Below, in pieces: positions 9,436 through 18,819 of a stretch of DNA of 38,324 bases (its first letter is position 1; every line of letters starts with the position of its first letter). This DNA is from Spirochaetaceae bacterium (GTDB lineage Bacteria; Spirochaetota; Spirochaetia; DSM-27196; SLAA01), in the NCBI GenBank assembly GCA_003552185.1, contig PUOW01000420.1, forward strand, positions 1-38,324, written 5' to 3'. The translations under genes were made by a program, and so were the position numbers. A model generated the notes under the pieces. The model saw only the letters and a list, made by a program, of their open reading frames with translations, was not told the DNA's origin and searched no databases.

Positions 9436-11067
9436 ATGCCGAATGGATACCTGCTTCTGGTTTTGCATGCGCACCTGCCGTTTGTGCGCCATCCCGAGCA
9501 TGACTGGTTTCTAGAAGAGAACTGGCTGTTCGAGGCCATCTCCGAGACCTATCTGCCGTTGCTGCGTGTTATGGAGCGCCTGGAAAACGACGGGGTTCCG
9601 TTTCGCCTGAGTATATCGGTCTCGCCGACGCTTTCGGCTATGCTGCAGGACGAGCTTCTGCAGCAACGCTATCTGCGTCATCTTGAGCTCATGTGTGATC
9701 TCGCCGATCGAGAACTTGATCGCACACGTGACGACGAGCGCTTTCACAAGGTCGCTCGCATGTACAAGCGGCTGTTTAGCGAAAACCTGAGCGACTTCGT
9801 CGACAAATACGATCGTAACGTCCTCAAGGGCTTCGATTACTACTCGAAGCGCGGTAAGCTCGAGCTGCTCACTACAGCGGCCTCGCACGCGTATTTACCG
9901 CTCTACCAGCACTATCCGGAAACCATCAGGGCGCAGGTGCAGGTGGCGGTAGATCAGCATCGAAAGGTGTTCGGAAAGCCGCCGAAGGGCTTCTGGCTTC
10001 CCGAGTGCGGGTATTTCCCCGGGCTCGAGGAAGAACTCAAGGACCAGGGGCTGCGATACTTCTTCTCGGCAAGTCACGGCACCCTCTACGGCTACACAAA
10101 GCCCGAGAACGGTGTGTACAAGCCCACTCGCTGCCCCAACGGTTTGGCGGTGTTCGGTCGTGACGTAGATTCGGCAAACGCCGTGTGGTCGTCCGAGGAG
10201 GGCTACCCCGGTGACCCCACCTACCGCGATTTCTACCGCGATATCGGGTTCGATTTACCGCTCGAGTATATCGGCGATTACATCCATGAGGACGGTATCC
10301 GCATTCATACCGGGTTCAAGTATCACGCAATCACCGACAAGAGCGACCCAAACAAAAGGCCCTACGACCCCGATGAGGCGGCCCGCACCGTCGACGCGCA
10401 CGCCGAGAACTTCATCTATAACCAGAAGAAGCAGTTCAAAAGGCTTGGCAAGGTTATGTCTGAGCCGCCGGTAATCACCGGCCCGTTTGACGCCGAGCTA
10501 TTTGGGCACTGGTGGTTCGAGGGGCCACAATGGATCGAGAGCGTCATCCGCAAGCTGCATGCCGAGGACACCGGCATCGAGATGCTCACCGGCTCGGAGT
10601 ATCTGAAGCAGCACTCGGAGTTGCAGGAGGTGCAGCCCGCGTTCTCGAGCTGGGGCAATAAGGGCTATTCCGAGGTCTGGCTCGACAGCTCAAACGACTG
10701 GATCTATCGCCATCTCCACAAGATCGTGGAGCGTATGATAGATCTCGTCGATCGGTTCCCGAACGAGACCGGGCTCAAGAAGCGCTTTCTCGATCAGGCC
10801 GCGCGCGAGGTTCTCCTCAGCCAGGCCTCCGACTGGCCGTTCATCATGCGTGCCGGAACGAACGTGGCGTACGCGGTTCGGCGCATTAAGGAGCACGTGA
10901 AAAACTTCACCACGGTCTACGACTCCTTAAGCCGCGGTGAGGTCAGTACCGAGTGGCTTACCTCGGTCGAGCGTCGGCACAATATCTTCCCGGATATCGA
11001 CTACCGTGTGTTTGCGCGAGCCGGCAAACCGCATGAATACTCATCACAGCTGAAGCACCGCAGCTGA
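9436..11067 (+). CDS. glycoside hydrolase family 57, 1,4-alpha-glucan branching enzyme
   Basis: LLVLHAHLPFVRHPE N-terminus; GFWLPECGYFPGLEE nucleophile motif; GPFDAELFGHWWFEGP acid motif. Confidence 0.9.
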   Translation: MPNGYLLLVLHAHLPFVRHPEHDWFLEENWLFEAISETYLPLLRVMERLENDGVPFRLSISVSPTLSAMLQDELLQQRYLRHLELMCDLADRELDRTRDDERFHKVARMYKRLFSENLSDFVDKYDRNVLKGFDYYSKRGKLELLTTAASHAYLPLYQHYPETIRAQVQVAVDQHRKVFGKPPKGFWLPECGYFPGLEEELKDQGLRYFFSASHGTLYGYTKPENGVYKPTRCPNGLAVFGRDVDSANAVWSSEEGYPGDPTYRDFYRDIGFDLPLEYIGDYIHEDGIRIHTGFKYHAITDKSDPNKRPYDPDEAARTVDAHAENFIYNQKKQFKRLGKVMSEPPVITGPFDAELFGHWWFEGPQWIESVIRKLHAEDTGIEMLTGSEYLKQHSELQEVQPAFSSWGNKGYSEVWLDSSNDWIYRHLHKIVERMIDLVDRFPNETGLKKRFLDQAAREVLLSQASDWPFIMRAGTNVAYAVRRIKEHVKNFTTVYDSLSRGEVSTEWLTSVERRHNIFPDIDYRVFARAGKPHEYSSQLKHRS

Positions 11068-11088
11068 AGCACCACCGCTGAAATAGCG
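11047..11088 (+). repeat. 14-bp tandem repeat (2 near-perfect copies plus one degenerate) spanning the GH57 stop codon
   Basis: cagctgaagcaccg / cagctgaagcacca / ccgctgaaatagcg. Confidence 0.75.
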
Positions 11089-11204
11089 CGGCTGCCCCGG
11101 TTCGGCGCGTACAGGCGCCGTGCGCGCAGACCTCGTGTACTACACGCCTGTTAAGCTTTTACGGAAAATTTGGTAATTCGCTTCTCCCGATTCTGTCCAC
11201 TGAG

Positions 11205-11232
11205 TTGACATCGGCGTAGTTTGCACTAAAAT
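11205..11232 (+). promoter_or_regulatory. sigma70-type promoter of the division cluster, TTGACA-N16-TAAAAT
   Basis: TTGACA 11205-11210 and TAAAAT 11227-11232, directly upstream of the TGGGN array and mraZ. Confidence 0.7.
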
Positions 11233-11242
11233 GGTGCATCAG

Positions 11243-11277
11243 TGGGTAATTGTGGGAAAAATTAGGAAATGGTGGGC
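11243..11277 (+). promoter_or_regulatory. MraZ-type operator: TGGGN boxes with 10-bp period
   Basis: TGGGT(11243)-AATTG-TGGGA(11253)-AAAAT-TAGGA(11263)-AATGG-TGGGC(11273). Confidence 0.75.
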
Positions 11278-11285
11278 AGTTGGGG

Positions 11286-11726
11286 ATGATAACCGGCCAG
11301 TTTCACAACGCGTTGGACGAGAAAGGCCGGCTGTCGGTGCCGCAACGGCTCCGGTCGGCGATCGCCGGCACGCAACTGGTGATCACCCGAGGTATCGACA
11401 ACTGCCTCTGGGTCTTTCCGCCGGACGAATGGCAGGGGATCTCCGACAGTCTCATGGACGCGGCTTCCCCGTTCACCAAGAAGGCTCGGCTTCTGCAGCG
11501 GCGCATTATCGCTCCCGCTCAGGAGATCGAGATCGACAAGGCCGGGAGGATCACGGTTCCTCAAGCGCTCAAGGAGGCGGTCGGGCTCAAGAAAGACTGT
11601 ATTATTCTTGGAATTAAGAAGTACATCGAGATCTGGGACGTAGAAGAGTATGACCGGTATCTCGCGGAGCATGAAAACGATTTCCAGGAAGCGGCGGAAG
11701 AACTGGGAGGGCTCGTCTCCTTCTAA
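11286..11726 (+). CDS. mraZ: transcriptional regulator MraZ
   Basis: MITGQFHNALDEKGRLSVPQRLR...EIDKAGRITVPQALKEAVGL: two MraZ/AbrB-like repeats. Confidence 0.95.
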   Translation: MITGQFHNALDEKGRLSVPQRLRSAIAGTQLVITRGIDNCLWVFPPDEWQGISDSLMDAASPFTKKARLLQRRIIAPAQEIEIDKAGRITVPQALKEAVGLKKDCIILGIKKYIEIWDVEEYDRYLAEHENDFQEAAEELGGLVSF

Positions 11727-11757
11727 CGATCGCTGCTAAGATCGAACCGGGGCACAT

Positions 11758-12687
11758 ATGAATATTAGTCATGCATCGGTACTACCCGAGGAAGTGTTGC
11801 ACTACCTCGGGGTCGACGATACCGAGCATTTGTTGCTCGACGCCACGGTGGGAGAAGGCGGGCATTCGTACGCATTCCTGGAACGCTTTCCGAATCTTCG
11901 AGTTATCGGGTTGGACGCGGATTCACGAATCTTGGGCCGAGCGCGAGAGCGCTTGGCCCGATTCGGTGATCGGGTTGAGCTGCTGCATACCTGGTTCGAC
12001 GCGTATTTCGAGCGCGAGCCGGAGGCGGGGCGCCCGACGCGAATCCTGTTCGACCTCGGCGTTTCTTCGTTTCATTTCAAGGCATCCGGCGGTGGGTTTA
12101 GTTTTCGTGAAGACGAACCGCTGGATATGCGCTTGAACCACGACGAACTCGAGGACGCCGCCGATCTGGTCAACAATCTTCCCCAAGATGAGCTTGCCGC
12201 GGTGATCTATCGCTACGGAGAAGAGCGCTACTCGCGACGGATCGCCGCCGCGGTCGTGCGCCGACGCGCCGAAAGTCCGCTTCGAAGCAGCGCCGAGCTC
12301 GCCGATCTCGTGTACCACGCGGTTCCGGCGCCCTACCGGCACGGCAGGATACACCCTGCTACGCGGACGTTTCAGGCGCTTCGCATCGCGGTGAATCGGG
12401 AGCTCGAGCGAATCGAGCGGGCGCTTGCAGGAGCGATCGATCAGCTCGTACCCGGCGGCGTTATCGGAGTGATTGCATTTCACTCGCTTGAGGATCGCAT
12501 CGTGAAACGGATGTTTCGTGAGAAGAGCAAGGCATGTACCTGCCCGCCGGAGATGCCGATCTGTAAATGTGAGGGCGTGCCGGTTCTTGAGTTGATAACC
12601 CGCAAGCCGGTGTTCGCATCAGAGACCGAGCGTGAGCACAATCCCGCTTCCCGGACCGCACGGCTTCGGGTGGCGCGAAAGTGCTGA
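11758..12687 (+). CDS. rsmH: 16S rRNA (cytosine(1402)-N4)-methyltransferase
   Basis: HASVLPEEVLHYL...LLDATVGEGGHSYAFLE...FDLGVSSFHF...IAFHSLEDRIVKRMFRE. Confidence 0.95.
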   Translation: MNISHASVLPEEVLHYLGVDDTEHLLLDATVGEGGHSYAFLERFPNLRVIGLDADSRILGRARERLARFGDRVELLHTWFDAYFEREPEAGRPTRILFDLGVSSFHFKASGGGFSFREDEPLDMRLNHDELEDAADLVNNLPQDELAAVIYRYGEERYSRRIAAAVVRRRAESPLRSSAELADLVYHAVPAPYRHGRIHPATRTFQALRIAVNRELERIERALAGAIDQLVPGGVIGVIAFHSLEDRIVKRMFREKSKACTCPPEMPICKCEGVPVLELITRKPVFASETEREHNPASRTARLRVARKC

Positions 12688-13019
12688 CGCCGAGCAAAAA
12701 AGGGTGGCTACGCGCGATGAAAACCTCGGTATTGTTGGGGCTGGCGGCATTGGTACCCGCACTTCTGTTTGCAAACGTGTTGCAAGGCTTTCGTTTCGAG
12801 CAGCAAGAACGCGCGATCGCGACTCTGCAACGTGAACAGCGCGAGTTGTTCGAGGAGAATAAGCGTGCGATCACCGGAATTGCGATGCTTCGGTCGCCGA
12901 CACGCCTGCGGGAGATCGCGATTGAGGACCTTGAACTTGAACGGATTACGCCGGAGCGAATCTTGACGATAGAACTGCCGGGTGGGAGGCACAATGGCGA
13001 CGGCGCGCAGTTCAGATAA
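12681..13019 (+). CDS. ftsL: cell division protein FtsL-like
   Basis: Small single-TM plus coiled-coil protein between rsmH and murF; start GTG 12681 or ATG 12717. Confidence 0.75.
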   Translation: MLTPSKKGWLRAMKTSVLLGLAALVPALLFANVLQGFRFEQQERAIATLQREQRELFEENKRAITGIAMLRSPTRLREIAIEDLELERITPERILTIELPGGRHNGDGAQFR

Positions 13020-14523
13020 CCCGGTACACGATGCCCGCTTTCCCGCGTACCGCGCAGACGAGCTTGCGTTTCAGTGCGGAGGTAGGCTCCTCGGCTCGGA
13101 TACCGTCGAGATTGCGCGATTCGAGATAGACTCGCGCTCGTGTGGCCCGGGGGCGCTGTTCGTAGCGCTCGCCGGGGAGCGCCAAGACGGGCACGATTTT
13201 GTGGAGCACGCGTTTGCCGAAGGAGCCGCCGCCGCGCTGGTGAAGCACGAGTTCGTGCGCGAGCGACCCGAGCCCGTTGCACGCATCCTCGCGCGCCCCG
13301 ACGATGCCGACTGTGAGCCGGCGCGAGCGCTGATCGCGGTCGATGACCCGCTCCGCGCCATTCAAGAACTCGCACGCGAGCGGTTGAACGGCTTCCGCGA
13401 CCTCGTCCGTATCGCGGTAACCGGCAGCAACGGAAAAACCACGACCAAGGAGCTGATCGGGGGAATCCTCGCGCAAACCGCTTCGACCTACCGCAGCCGG
13501 GGCAATTTCAACTCCGAGATCGGTGTACCGCTGTCGGCCTTCGAGGTCACATCCGAGCATCGCTACGCGGTGTTCGAGTGTGCGATGAATCATCCGGGCG
13601 AGATCGCGGTGCTCTCCGATATCGTACGGCCCGAGATCGCGCTCATCACGAACATCGGCCCCGCGCATATCGGGTTTCTCGGTAGCCTCGAAGCGATAGC
13701 GGCCGAGAAGAAAGCGATCTTCGCGAGCTTCACCGGCCGGCAGCACGGCTTGGTGTTCGAGCGCGATCGCTTCGAGAGTTACCTCGTCGAGGGCGTAAAC
13801 GGAACGGTAGAGCGTTTCGGAGAGCGCTCTACTCCGGGGTACGAGGGCTACGAGCTCAAGGGTCTGCTCGGAAGCACGATCCGCTGGCGCGGGCGGGAGA
13901 TTCGGGTTCGGCTGCCCGGGTTGCATAACGTTCATAATGTACTCGCGGCGATCTCGGTGGCGCTGAAGCTCGGGTGCTCCGACGACGCGATCGTGCGCGG
14001 TATCGAGGAGACCACGGCGCTGTTCGGTCGGGGTGAGCTCGTTACGGTCCGGCGAGACCACGGCGTGATAACGGTGCTGCAGGATTGCTACAACGCGAAT
14101 CACCACTCGGTGGAGGCGGCGATCGAGCTGCTCGACGGCACCGAGTGGGACGGACGGAAGGTTTTGGTGCTCGGCGCGATGAAGGAACTCGGGGAGTTCT
14201 CGGACGAGCAGCACCGCGCGGTGCTGGAACGCGCGCGGGCAAGCAGCGCCGATGTGGTCTATCTGCTCGGCGAGGAGTTCGTTGCTGCGCTGGAGACCGA
14301 GGGCGGCGCGCCCGCGAGGAGTACCCCCGCGGGGCCGCAAGCGGGGCCGAAGGCTGCGCCGAAAGCTGCGGGCCCGCAACAACTCGTTGCCGAGACCGAG
14401 TTCGAGCAGCTGGCGCAGCGCTTGCTCGCCGAGCTGCGCGCCGGCGACCTAATGCTTTTGAAAGCAAGCCGCGGCATGGCACTCGAGCGCGTTACCGCGC
14501 GGTTGGAGGCGGATCGTGTTTAA
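12994..14523 (+). CDS. murF: UDP-N-acetylmuramoyl-tripeptide--D-alanyl-D-alanine ligase
   Basis: IDSRSCGPGALFVALAGERQDGHDF, VAVTGSNGKTTTKELIGGIL, GNFNSEIGVPLSAFE, YNANHHSVEAAIELL. Confidence 0.93.
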   Translation: MATARSSDNPVHDARFPAYRADELAFQCGGRLLGSDTVEIARFEIDSRSCGPGALFVALAGERQDGHDFVEHAFAEGAAAALVKHEFVRERPEPVARILARPDDADCEPARALIAVDDPLRAIQELARERLNGFRDLVRIAVTGSNGKTTTKELIGGILAQTASTYRSRGNFNSEIGVPLSAFEVTSEHRYAVFECAMNHPGEIAVLSDIVRPEIALITNIGPAHIGFLGSLEAIAAEKKAIFASFTGRQHGLVFERDRFESYLVEGVNGTVERFGERSTPGYEGYELKGLLGSTIRWRGREIRVRLPGLHNVHNVLAAISVALKLGCSDDAIVRGIEETTALFGRGELVTVRRDHGVITVLQDCYNANHHSVEAAIELLDGTEWDGRKVLVLGAMKELGEFSDEQHRAVLERARASSADVVYLLGEEFVAALETEGGAPARSTPAGPQAGPKAAPKAAGPQQLVAETEFEQLAQRLLAELRAGDLMLLKASRGMALERVTARLEADRV

Positions 14524-15595
14524 AGAGTTCGTGTATCCGTTGGTTCAGTACTTCACGCCGTTTAACGTGTTTCGCTACATCACGTTTCGCGCCGCGTACG
14601 CAGCGGTGACGGCGCTATTGGTCTGCTTCGTGTTCGGCCCCAGCATTATAGAGATGCTTCGGCGTAAGAAGATGGGAGAAGAGATCCGCGGCGACGGCCC
14701 GGAGACGCATCTCTCGAAGTCGGGCACGCCTACGATGGGCGGCTTGATGATTATCCTCGCGATCACGGTCTCGGCGGTCCTCTGGATGAATGTACGCAAC
14801 CTGTACGCCTGGGTCGGCTTGCTCACGATCCTCGCGTTCGGCGCTATTGGGTTCATCGACGACATGCTGAAACACCGGCGGCGGAACTCGGCCGGGATGC
14901 GCGGTCGGATCAAACTGTTCGGGCAGATCGGGGTGTCCCTCGCGGTTGCCCTAACGCTCTACCACGGCGGAGGCGCGCACACCACGCTGCTGTATCTTCC
15001 GTTTCTTAAGCAGCCGGTGCTCGATCTTTCGTGGCTCTATATCCCGTTTGCGGTGTTGCTCTTGGTCTCAACTACCAACGCCGTGAACCTTACCGACGGC
15101 CTAGACGGCCTCGCCGCCGGCTTGGTGATCATGGCCGGCCTAACCTTCACGGTGCTTGCCTACCTCACCGGACGGGTAGACTACGCTGAGTATTTGCAGA
15201 TTCCGTACCTGGTTGGCGCGGGAGAGCTCGCGGTGCTGGGGCTCGGCGTGGTAGGCGCCGCGATCGGGTTCCTCTGGTACAACGCGCACCCGGCCGAGGT
15301 GATGATGGGCGACACCGGCAGCCTGGCACTCGGAGGCGCGTTGGGCGTCATGGCGCTGATGCTCAAGAAGGAAGTGCTCCTGATCGTGATCGGCGGTGTG
15401 TTCGTGATCGAGGTCATGTCGGTGATCATTCAAGTGGTATCGTATCGTAGGCGCGGGAAGCGTGTGTTCCTCATGGCGCCGCTGCATCATCACTTCGAGC
15501 TGAAAGGCTGGCACGAGTCGAAGGTAGTGTTGCGCTTCTGGATTCTTGGTGGATTGTTCGCGATTCTGAGTCTTTCGACGCTAAAACTGCGCTGA
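14516..15595 (+). CDS. mraY: phospho-N-acetylmuramoyl-pentapeptide-transferase
   Basis: GTPTMGGLMII, TTNAVNLTDGLDGLAAG, GDTGSLALGGALG, APLHHHFELKGW. Confidence 0.97.
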   Translation: MFKEFVYPLVQYFTPFNVFRYITFRAAYAAVTALLVCFVFGPSIIEMLRRKKMGEEIRGDGPETHLSKSGTPTMGGLMIILAITVSAVLWMNVRNLYAWVGLLTILAFGAIGFIDDMLKHRRRNSAGMRGRIKLFGQIGVSLAVALTLYHGGGAHTTLLYLPFLKQPVLDLSWLYIPFAVLLLVSTTNAVNLTDGLDGLAAGLVIMAGLTFTVLAYLTGRVDYAEYLQIPYLVGAGELAVLGLGVVGAAIGFLWYNAHPAEVMMGDTGSLALGGALGVMALMLKKEVLLIVIGGVFVIEVMSVIIQVVSYRRRGKRVFLMAPLHHHFELKGWHESKVVLRFWILGGLFAILSLSTLKLR

Positions 15596-15613
15596 GAAGG
15601 ATCGCGGCGCAGA

Positions 15614-16768
15614 ATGGACGGGGTAATGATGAGTCAGGTGTTCGTCGTTGAACAGGTAACCTCACGCAAGCGGCCGGTGGATCCGGTGATGCTCGCGGTA
15701 TTGGTGTTACTCGTGGGCGCCGGCGTCTCGATTCTGTTCTCATCCTCCTACTTCCGTGCCGAGCGGCTCTTCGCCGATCCGTATTACTTTCTGCGCAGAC
15801 AGACGCTTTGGATTGTGCTCGGCGCGCTGGTCGCGTTCGCGGCGTCGCGCGTCTCAACCGATTGGCTTCGAAGGCAGACGCCGATCCTACTCGCTATCGC
15901 GCTCGTCGCGATGCTGCTGAGTTTTGTCCCCGGCATAGGGGTGCAGTTTCTCGGCGCACGCCGCTGGGTGTTTGTGTTCGGGTTGTCGTTTCAGCCTTCT
16001 GAGCTCGTGAAGCTCGCGCTCGTGATATACCTTGCCCATATTCTCAGTCGCAAACAGGAGCAGCTCGAGGATCTCGTGAATGCGCTGCTGCCGCCGATTA
16101 TCGTGGTGGCGCTGTTCTCGGCGCTGATCTATTATCAAAACGATTTCTCGACCGCGGTATTCGTGATGGTTCTGTCGCTGGCGGTGTTCTTCGTGGCAGG
16201 AGTTCCGTTACGGTACTTCTTCAGCTTGGCTATCATGACCTTGCCGATCTCCACGATTCTGTTGCTCAGCCGCGAGCACCGCGTGAAGCGCATTCTCGCG
16301 TTTATGGAGCCGAGTCGCGATCCGGCCGGTACCGGTTATCAGATGCTCGCTTCACAGAGCGCCTTAACGCGCGGCGGGTTCTGGGGTGCCGGAATCGGCG
16401 GAAGCACGCAGAAGTTCGGCGGTTTGCCGGAGGCACACTCGGACTTTGTGTTCGCGATTCTCGCCGAGGAGCTCGGCTTCCTCGGTGTGCTCGCGGTCGT
16501 CGGGTTGTTCGGCGTGTTCGCGTACCGCGGGTACCGGGTCGCATATCTCCTCGAGGATTCCTTTCGATCGTACCTCGCGTTTGGGCTCACCTCGGCGGTG
16601 CTGCTGCAGACAATGCTCAATATGGCGGTTGTTTCGGGGTTGGTGCCGTCCACCGGTATTCCGCTTCCGTTCTTCTCTACCGGTGGGTCCTCGGTGTTTG
16701 TGACGCTGGTTATGTGCGGTCTCCTTCTCAACCTCTCGCGCGACGTGACGGAGGAAGCCCGTGGCTGA
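15614..16768 (+). CDS. ftsW: SEDS glycosyltransferase FtsW
   Basis: Polytopic; GARRWVFVFGLSFQPSELVKLALV, AHSDFVFAILAEELGFLG, GIPLPFFSTGGSS. Confidence 0.93.
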   Translation: MDGVMMSQVFVVEQVTSRKRPVDPVMLAVLVLLVGAGVSILFSSSYFRAERLFADPYYFLRRQTLWIVLGALVAFAASRVSTDWLRRQTPILLAIALVAMLLSFVPGIGVQFLGARRWVFVFGLSFQPSELVKLALVIYLAHILSRKQEQLEDLVNALLPPIIVVALFSALIYYQNDFSTAVFVMVLSLAVFFVAGVPLRYFFSLAIMTLPISTILLLSREHRVKRILAFMEPSRDPAGTGYQMLASQSALTRGGFWGAGIGGSTQKFGGLPEAHSDFVFAILAEELGFLGVLAVVGLFGVFAYRGYRVAYLLEDSFRSYLAFGLTSAVLLQTMLNMAVVSGLVPSTGIPLPFFSTGGSSVFVTLVMCGLLLNLSRDVTEEARG

Positions 16769-17582
16769 ACTGGTAATCGGGCGGCGACCGGCCGGAAAGA
16801 AGCGCAGGCGAACGCGCTCGGGGAACGCGGTTATGCGTTTGGTGCTGGCGGCGGGTGTGGCGCTGATTGTGATCGCGGCGGCCGAGGCCGTGTTGCAGTT
16901 TGCGCTCGCCGACCGCTTTGCGGTGACCGAGATAGCGGTGCGCAGCGACCTCGCGATCTCACGCGACAGACTGCTCGAGATTGCGGGGGTGCAGGAAGGC
17001 GTGAGTTATTTCGATCTTGATCTCGCGCGGATCGAGGAGCGTGTGGCTGCGCTCCCGGAGGTGCGGTCGGTGGCCGCAGAGAAGAGCTTCCCGAACCGCG
17101 TGAGTCTCACGGTGGAGGCTCGTACTCCGCTCGCGGTGGCCTTCGGCGAGCTGGGCGGAAGCCTTACGCCCTTGGTGATAGACGCCGACGGGGTGGTGTT
17201 CGATCGCTCCGCGGCGCGCGCCGACTGGGATCTGCCGATCGTCTCGGGACTACGCTTTGAAGGCGAACGGCTCGGCGCCCGTATGCCGGAACGGGTTCGC
17301 CCGTTTCTCGAGAGCCTCGGAACGCTTCAGGAAGAGGCTCCGCAGGTGCTGAACGAGTTCTCGGAGTTTCGGCTTTCCGGGACCGGCGGGGGTATCGAGG
17401 TGCTCGCGTATCCGACCTCGTTTCGCACTCCGGTACGGCTGGGTGACCAGATCACTGAGGATTTGCTAAAGTACGCTATTATGGTGTTGGAGTTGATTCA
17501 CGAAGACGAGAGTATCGGCAGCGACGTCGTGGAGCTCGATTTTCGCACCGGACAGGCCGTGTTGCGTTCGGTACAAGAGTGA
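16761..17582 (+). CDS. ftsQ: cell division protein FtsQ (POTRA)
   Basis: Single TM, then FAVTEIAVRSDLAISRDRLLEIAGVQEGVSYFDLDLARIEERVAALPEVRSVAAEKSFPNRVSLTVEARTPLA. Confidence 0.88.
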   Translation: MAELVIGRRPAGKKRRRTRSGNAVMRLVLAAGVALIVIAAAEAVLQFALADRFAVTEIAVRSDLAISRDRLLEIAGVQEGVSYFDLDLARIEERVAALPEVRSVAAEKSFPNRVSLTVEARTPLAVAFGELGGSLTPLVIDADGVVFDRSAARADWDLPIVSGLRFEGERLGARMPERVRPFLESLGTLQEEAPQVLNEFSEFRLSGTGGGIEVLAYPTSFRTPVRLGDQITEDLLKYAIMVLELIHEDESIGSDVVELDFRTGQAVLRSVQE

Positions 17583-17589
17583 GGCAGGT

Positions 17590-18819
17590 GTGGACGATAG
17601 CATTGTCGGCTTAGACATCGGCACGACAAAGGTCACCGCGGTGATCGGTGAGTTCGACGAGAACGACGAGGTCGAGATCGTCGGAGTCGGCGAGGCACCG
17701 TCCGACGGCCTGCGCCGTGGAGTGGTGATCAACATCGAGTCTACTCTGCGTTCGGTACATGCCGCGATCGAGGCGGCCGAGCAGATGGCCGGTCGCGAGG
17801 TGCAATCGGTGATCACCGGCATCGCCGGCGGACACATAGAAGGCTTGAACTCGCGCGGCGTGGTAGCGGTCACCGGTAAGGGGCGCGAGATCACGCAGAC
17901 CGACCTCGATCGGGTGATCGATGCCGCCAAGGCGGTCGTGATCCCGATGGATCGCGAGGTGTTGCACGTCATCCCGCAGGAGTTCATCGTCGACGATCAG
18001 GGCGGTATCAAGAACCCGCTCGATATGATCGGTGTTCGGCTCGAGGCCGAGGTGCATATCATAACCGGTTCGGTTACATCGGCCCAGAATCTCGTCAAAT
18101 GCGTAAACCGTGCGGGATTCAAGGTCTCGAGCTTCGTGCTCGACTCGCTTGCCTCGGCCCGCGCGGTGCTGTCGCGCGACGAGCAAGAACTGGGGGTGCT
18201 TTTGATAGACCTCGGCGGCGGCACCACCGATATCCTGATCTACCGCGACGGCGCGCCGTACTTCACAAGTGTGGTCCCGATCGGCGGCAGACAGGTGACC
18301 TCCGATATCTCGATCATGCTGAAGACCCCGACCGAGGCGGCCGAGAAGCTCAAGAAGCAGGCCGGGTGCTGTTACCAACCGATGGTTGAGCCCGGCGAAC
18401 CGGTCATTATTCCGGGAGTGGGCGGACGACCCCCGCTCTCGATAGACCGAACCAAGCTCAGCGCGATCATTCAGCCGCGTATGGCCGAGATTCTGAGTAT
18501 GGTGCGGGAGAAGATCGAGAAGAAGGGCTATCTTCAACAGCTCGGCGGCGGCGTGGTGCTTACCGGCGGCGGAGCGCTCCTGCCCGGAACGGTGGAGCTT
18601 GCGCAGGAAGTGTTCGGAACCGCGGCGCGCATCGGGCGGCCCGGCAATCACGGCGGTTTGACCGAGCAGTACCAAAGTGCCGAGTTCTCAACTGCGGTAG
18701 GATTAGTATTATACGGAGCCGGCGAGTTGACGCCGGAGAGCGGCGCGCGAGCCACGGCGCGCGACGGCGGGTCGCTACTCGGGGGGTTCAAACGCTGGAT
18801 ACGGAACTTTTTTGAGTGA
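17590..18819 (+). CDS. ftsA: cell division protein FtsA
   Basis: IVGLDIGTTKVTAVIGE...GGGTTDILIYRDG...LTGGGALLPG...; C-terminal amphipathic FKRWIRNFFE. Confidence 0.95.
   Translation: MDDSIVGLDIGTTKVTAVIGEFDENDEVEIVGVGEAPSDGLRRGVVINIESTLRSVHAAIEAAEQMAGREVQSVITGIAGGHIEGLNSRGVVAVTGKGREITQTDLDRVIDAAKAVVIPMDREVLHVIPQEFIVDDQGGIKNPLDMIGVRLEAEVHIITGSVTSAQNLVKCVNRAGFKVSSFVLDSLASARAVLSRDEQELGVLLIDLGGGTTDILIYRDGAPYFTSVVPIGGRQVTSDISIMLKTPTEAAEKLKKQAGCCYQPMVEPGEPVIIPGVGGRPPLSIDRTKLSAIIQPRMAEILSMVREKIEKKGYLQQLGGGVVLTGGGALLPGTVELAQEVFGTAARIGRPGNHGGLTEQYQSAEFSTAVGLVLYGAGELTPESGARATARDGGSLLGGFKRWIRNFFE

Noticed and set aside
11103-11157. Intrinsic terminator after the GH57 gene (CGGCGC-GTACAG-GCGCCG; CGTGT-ACT-ACACG then TTAAGCTTTT)
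   Set aside because: Stems are short (5-6 bp) and lack an adjacent clean U-tract; too weak to call as a feature.
13012-14382. 456-aa minus-strand ORF opposite murF
   Set aside because: Antisense shadow ORF; murF motifs on the + strand are decisive.
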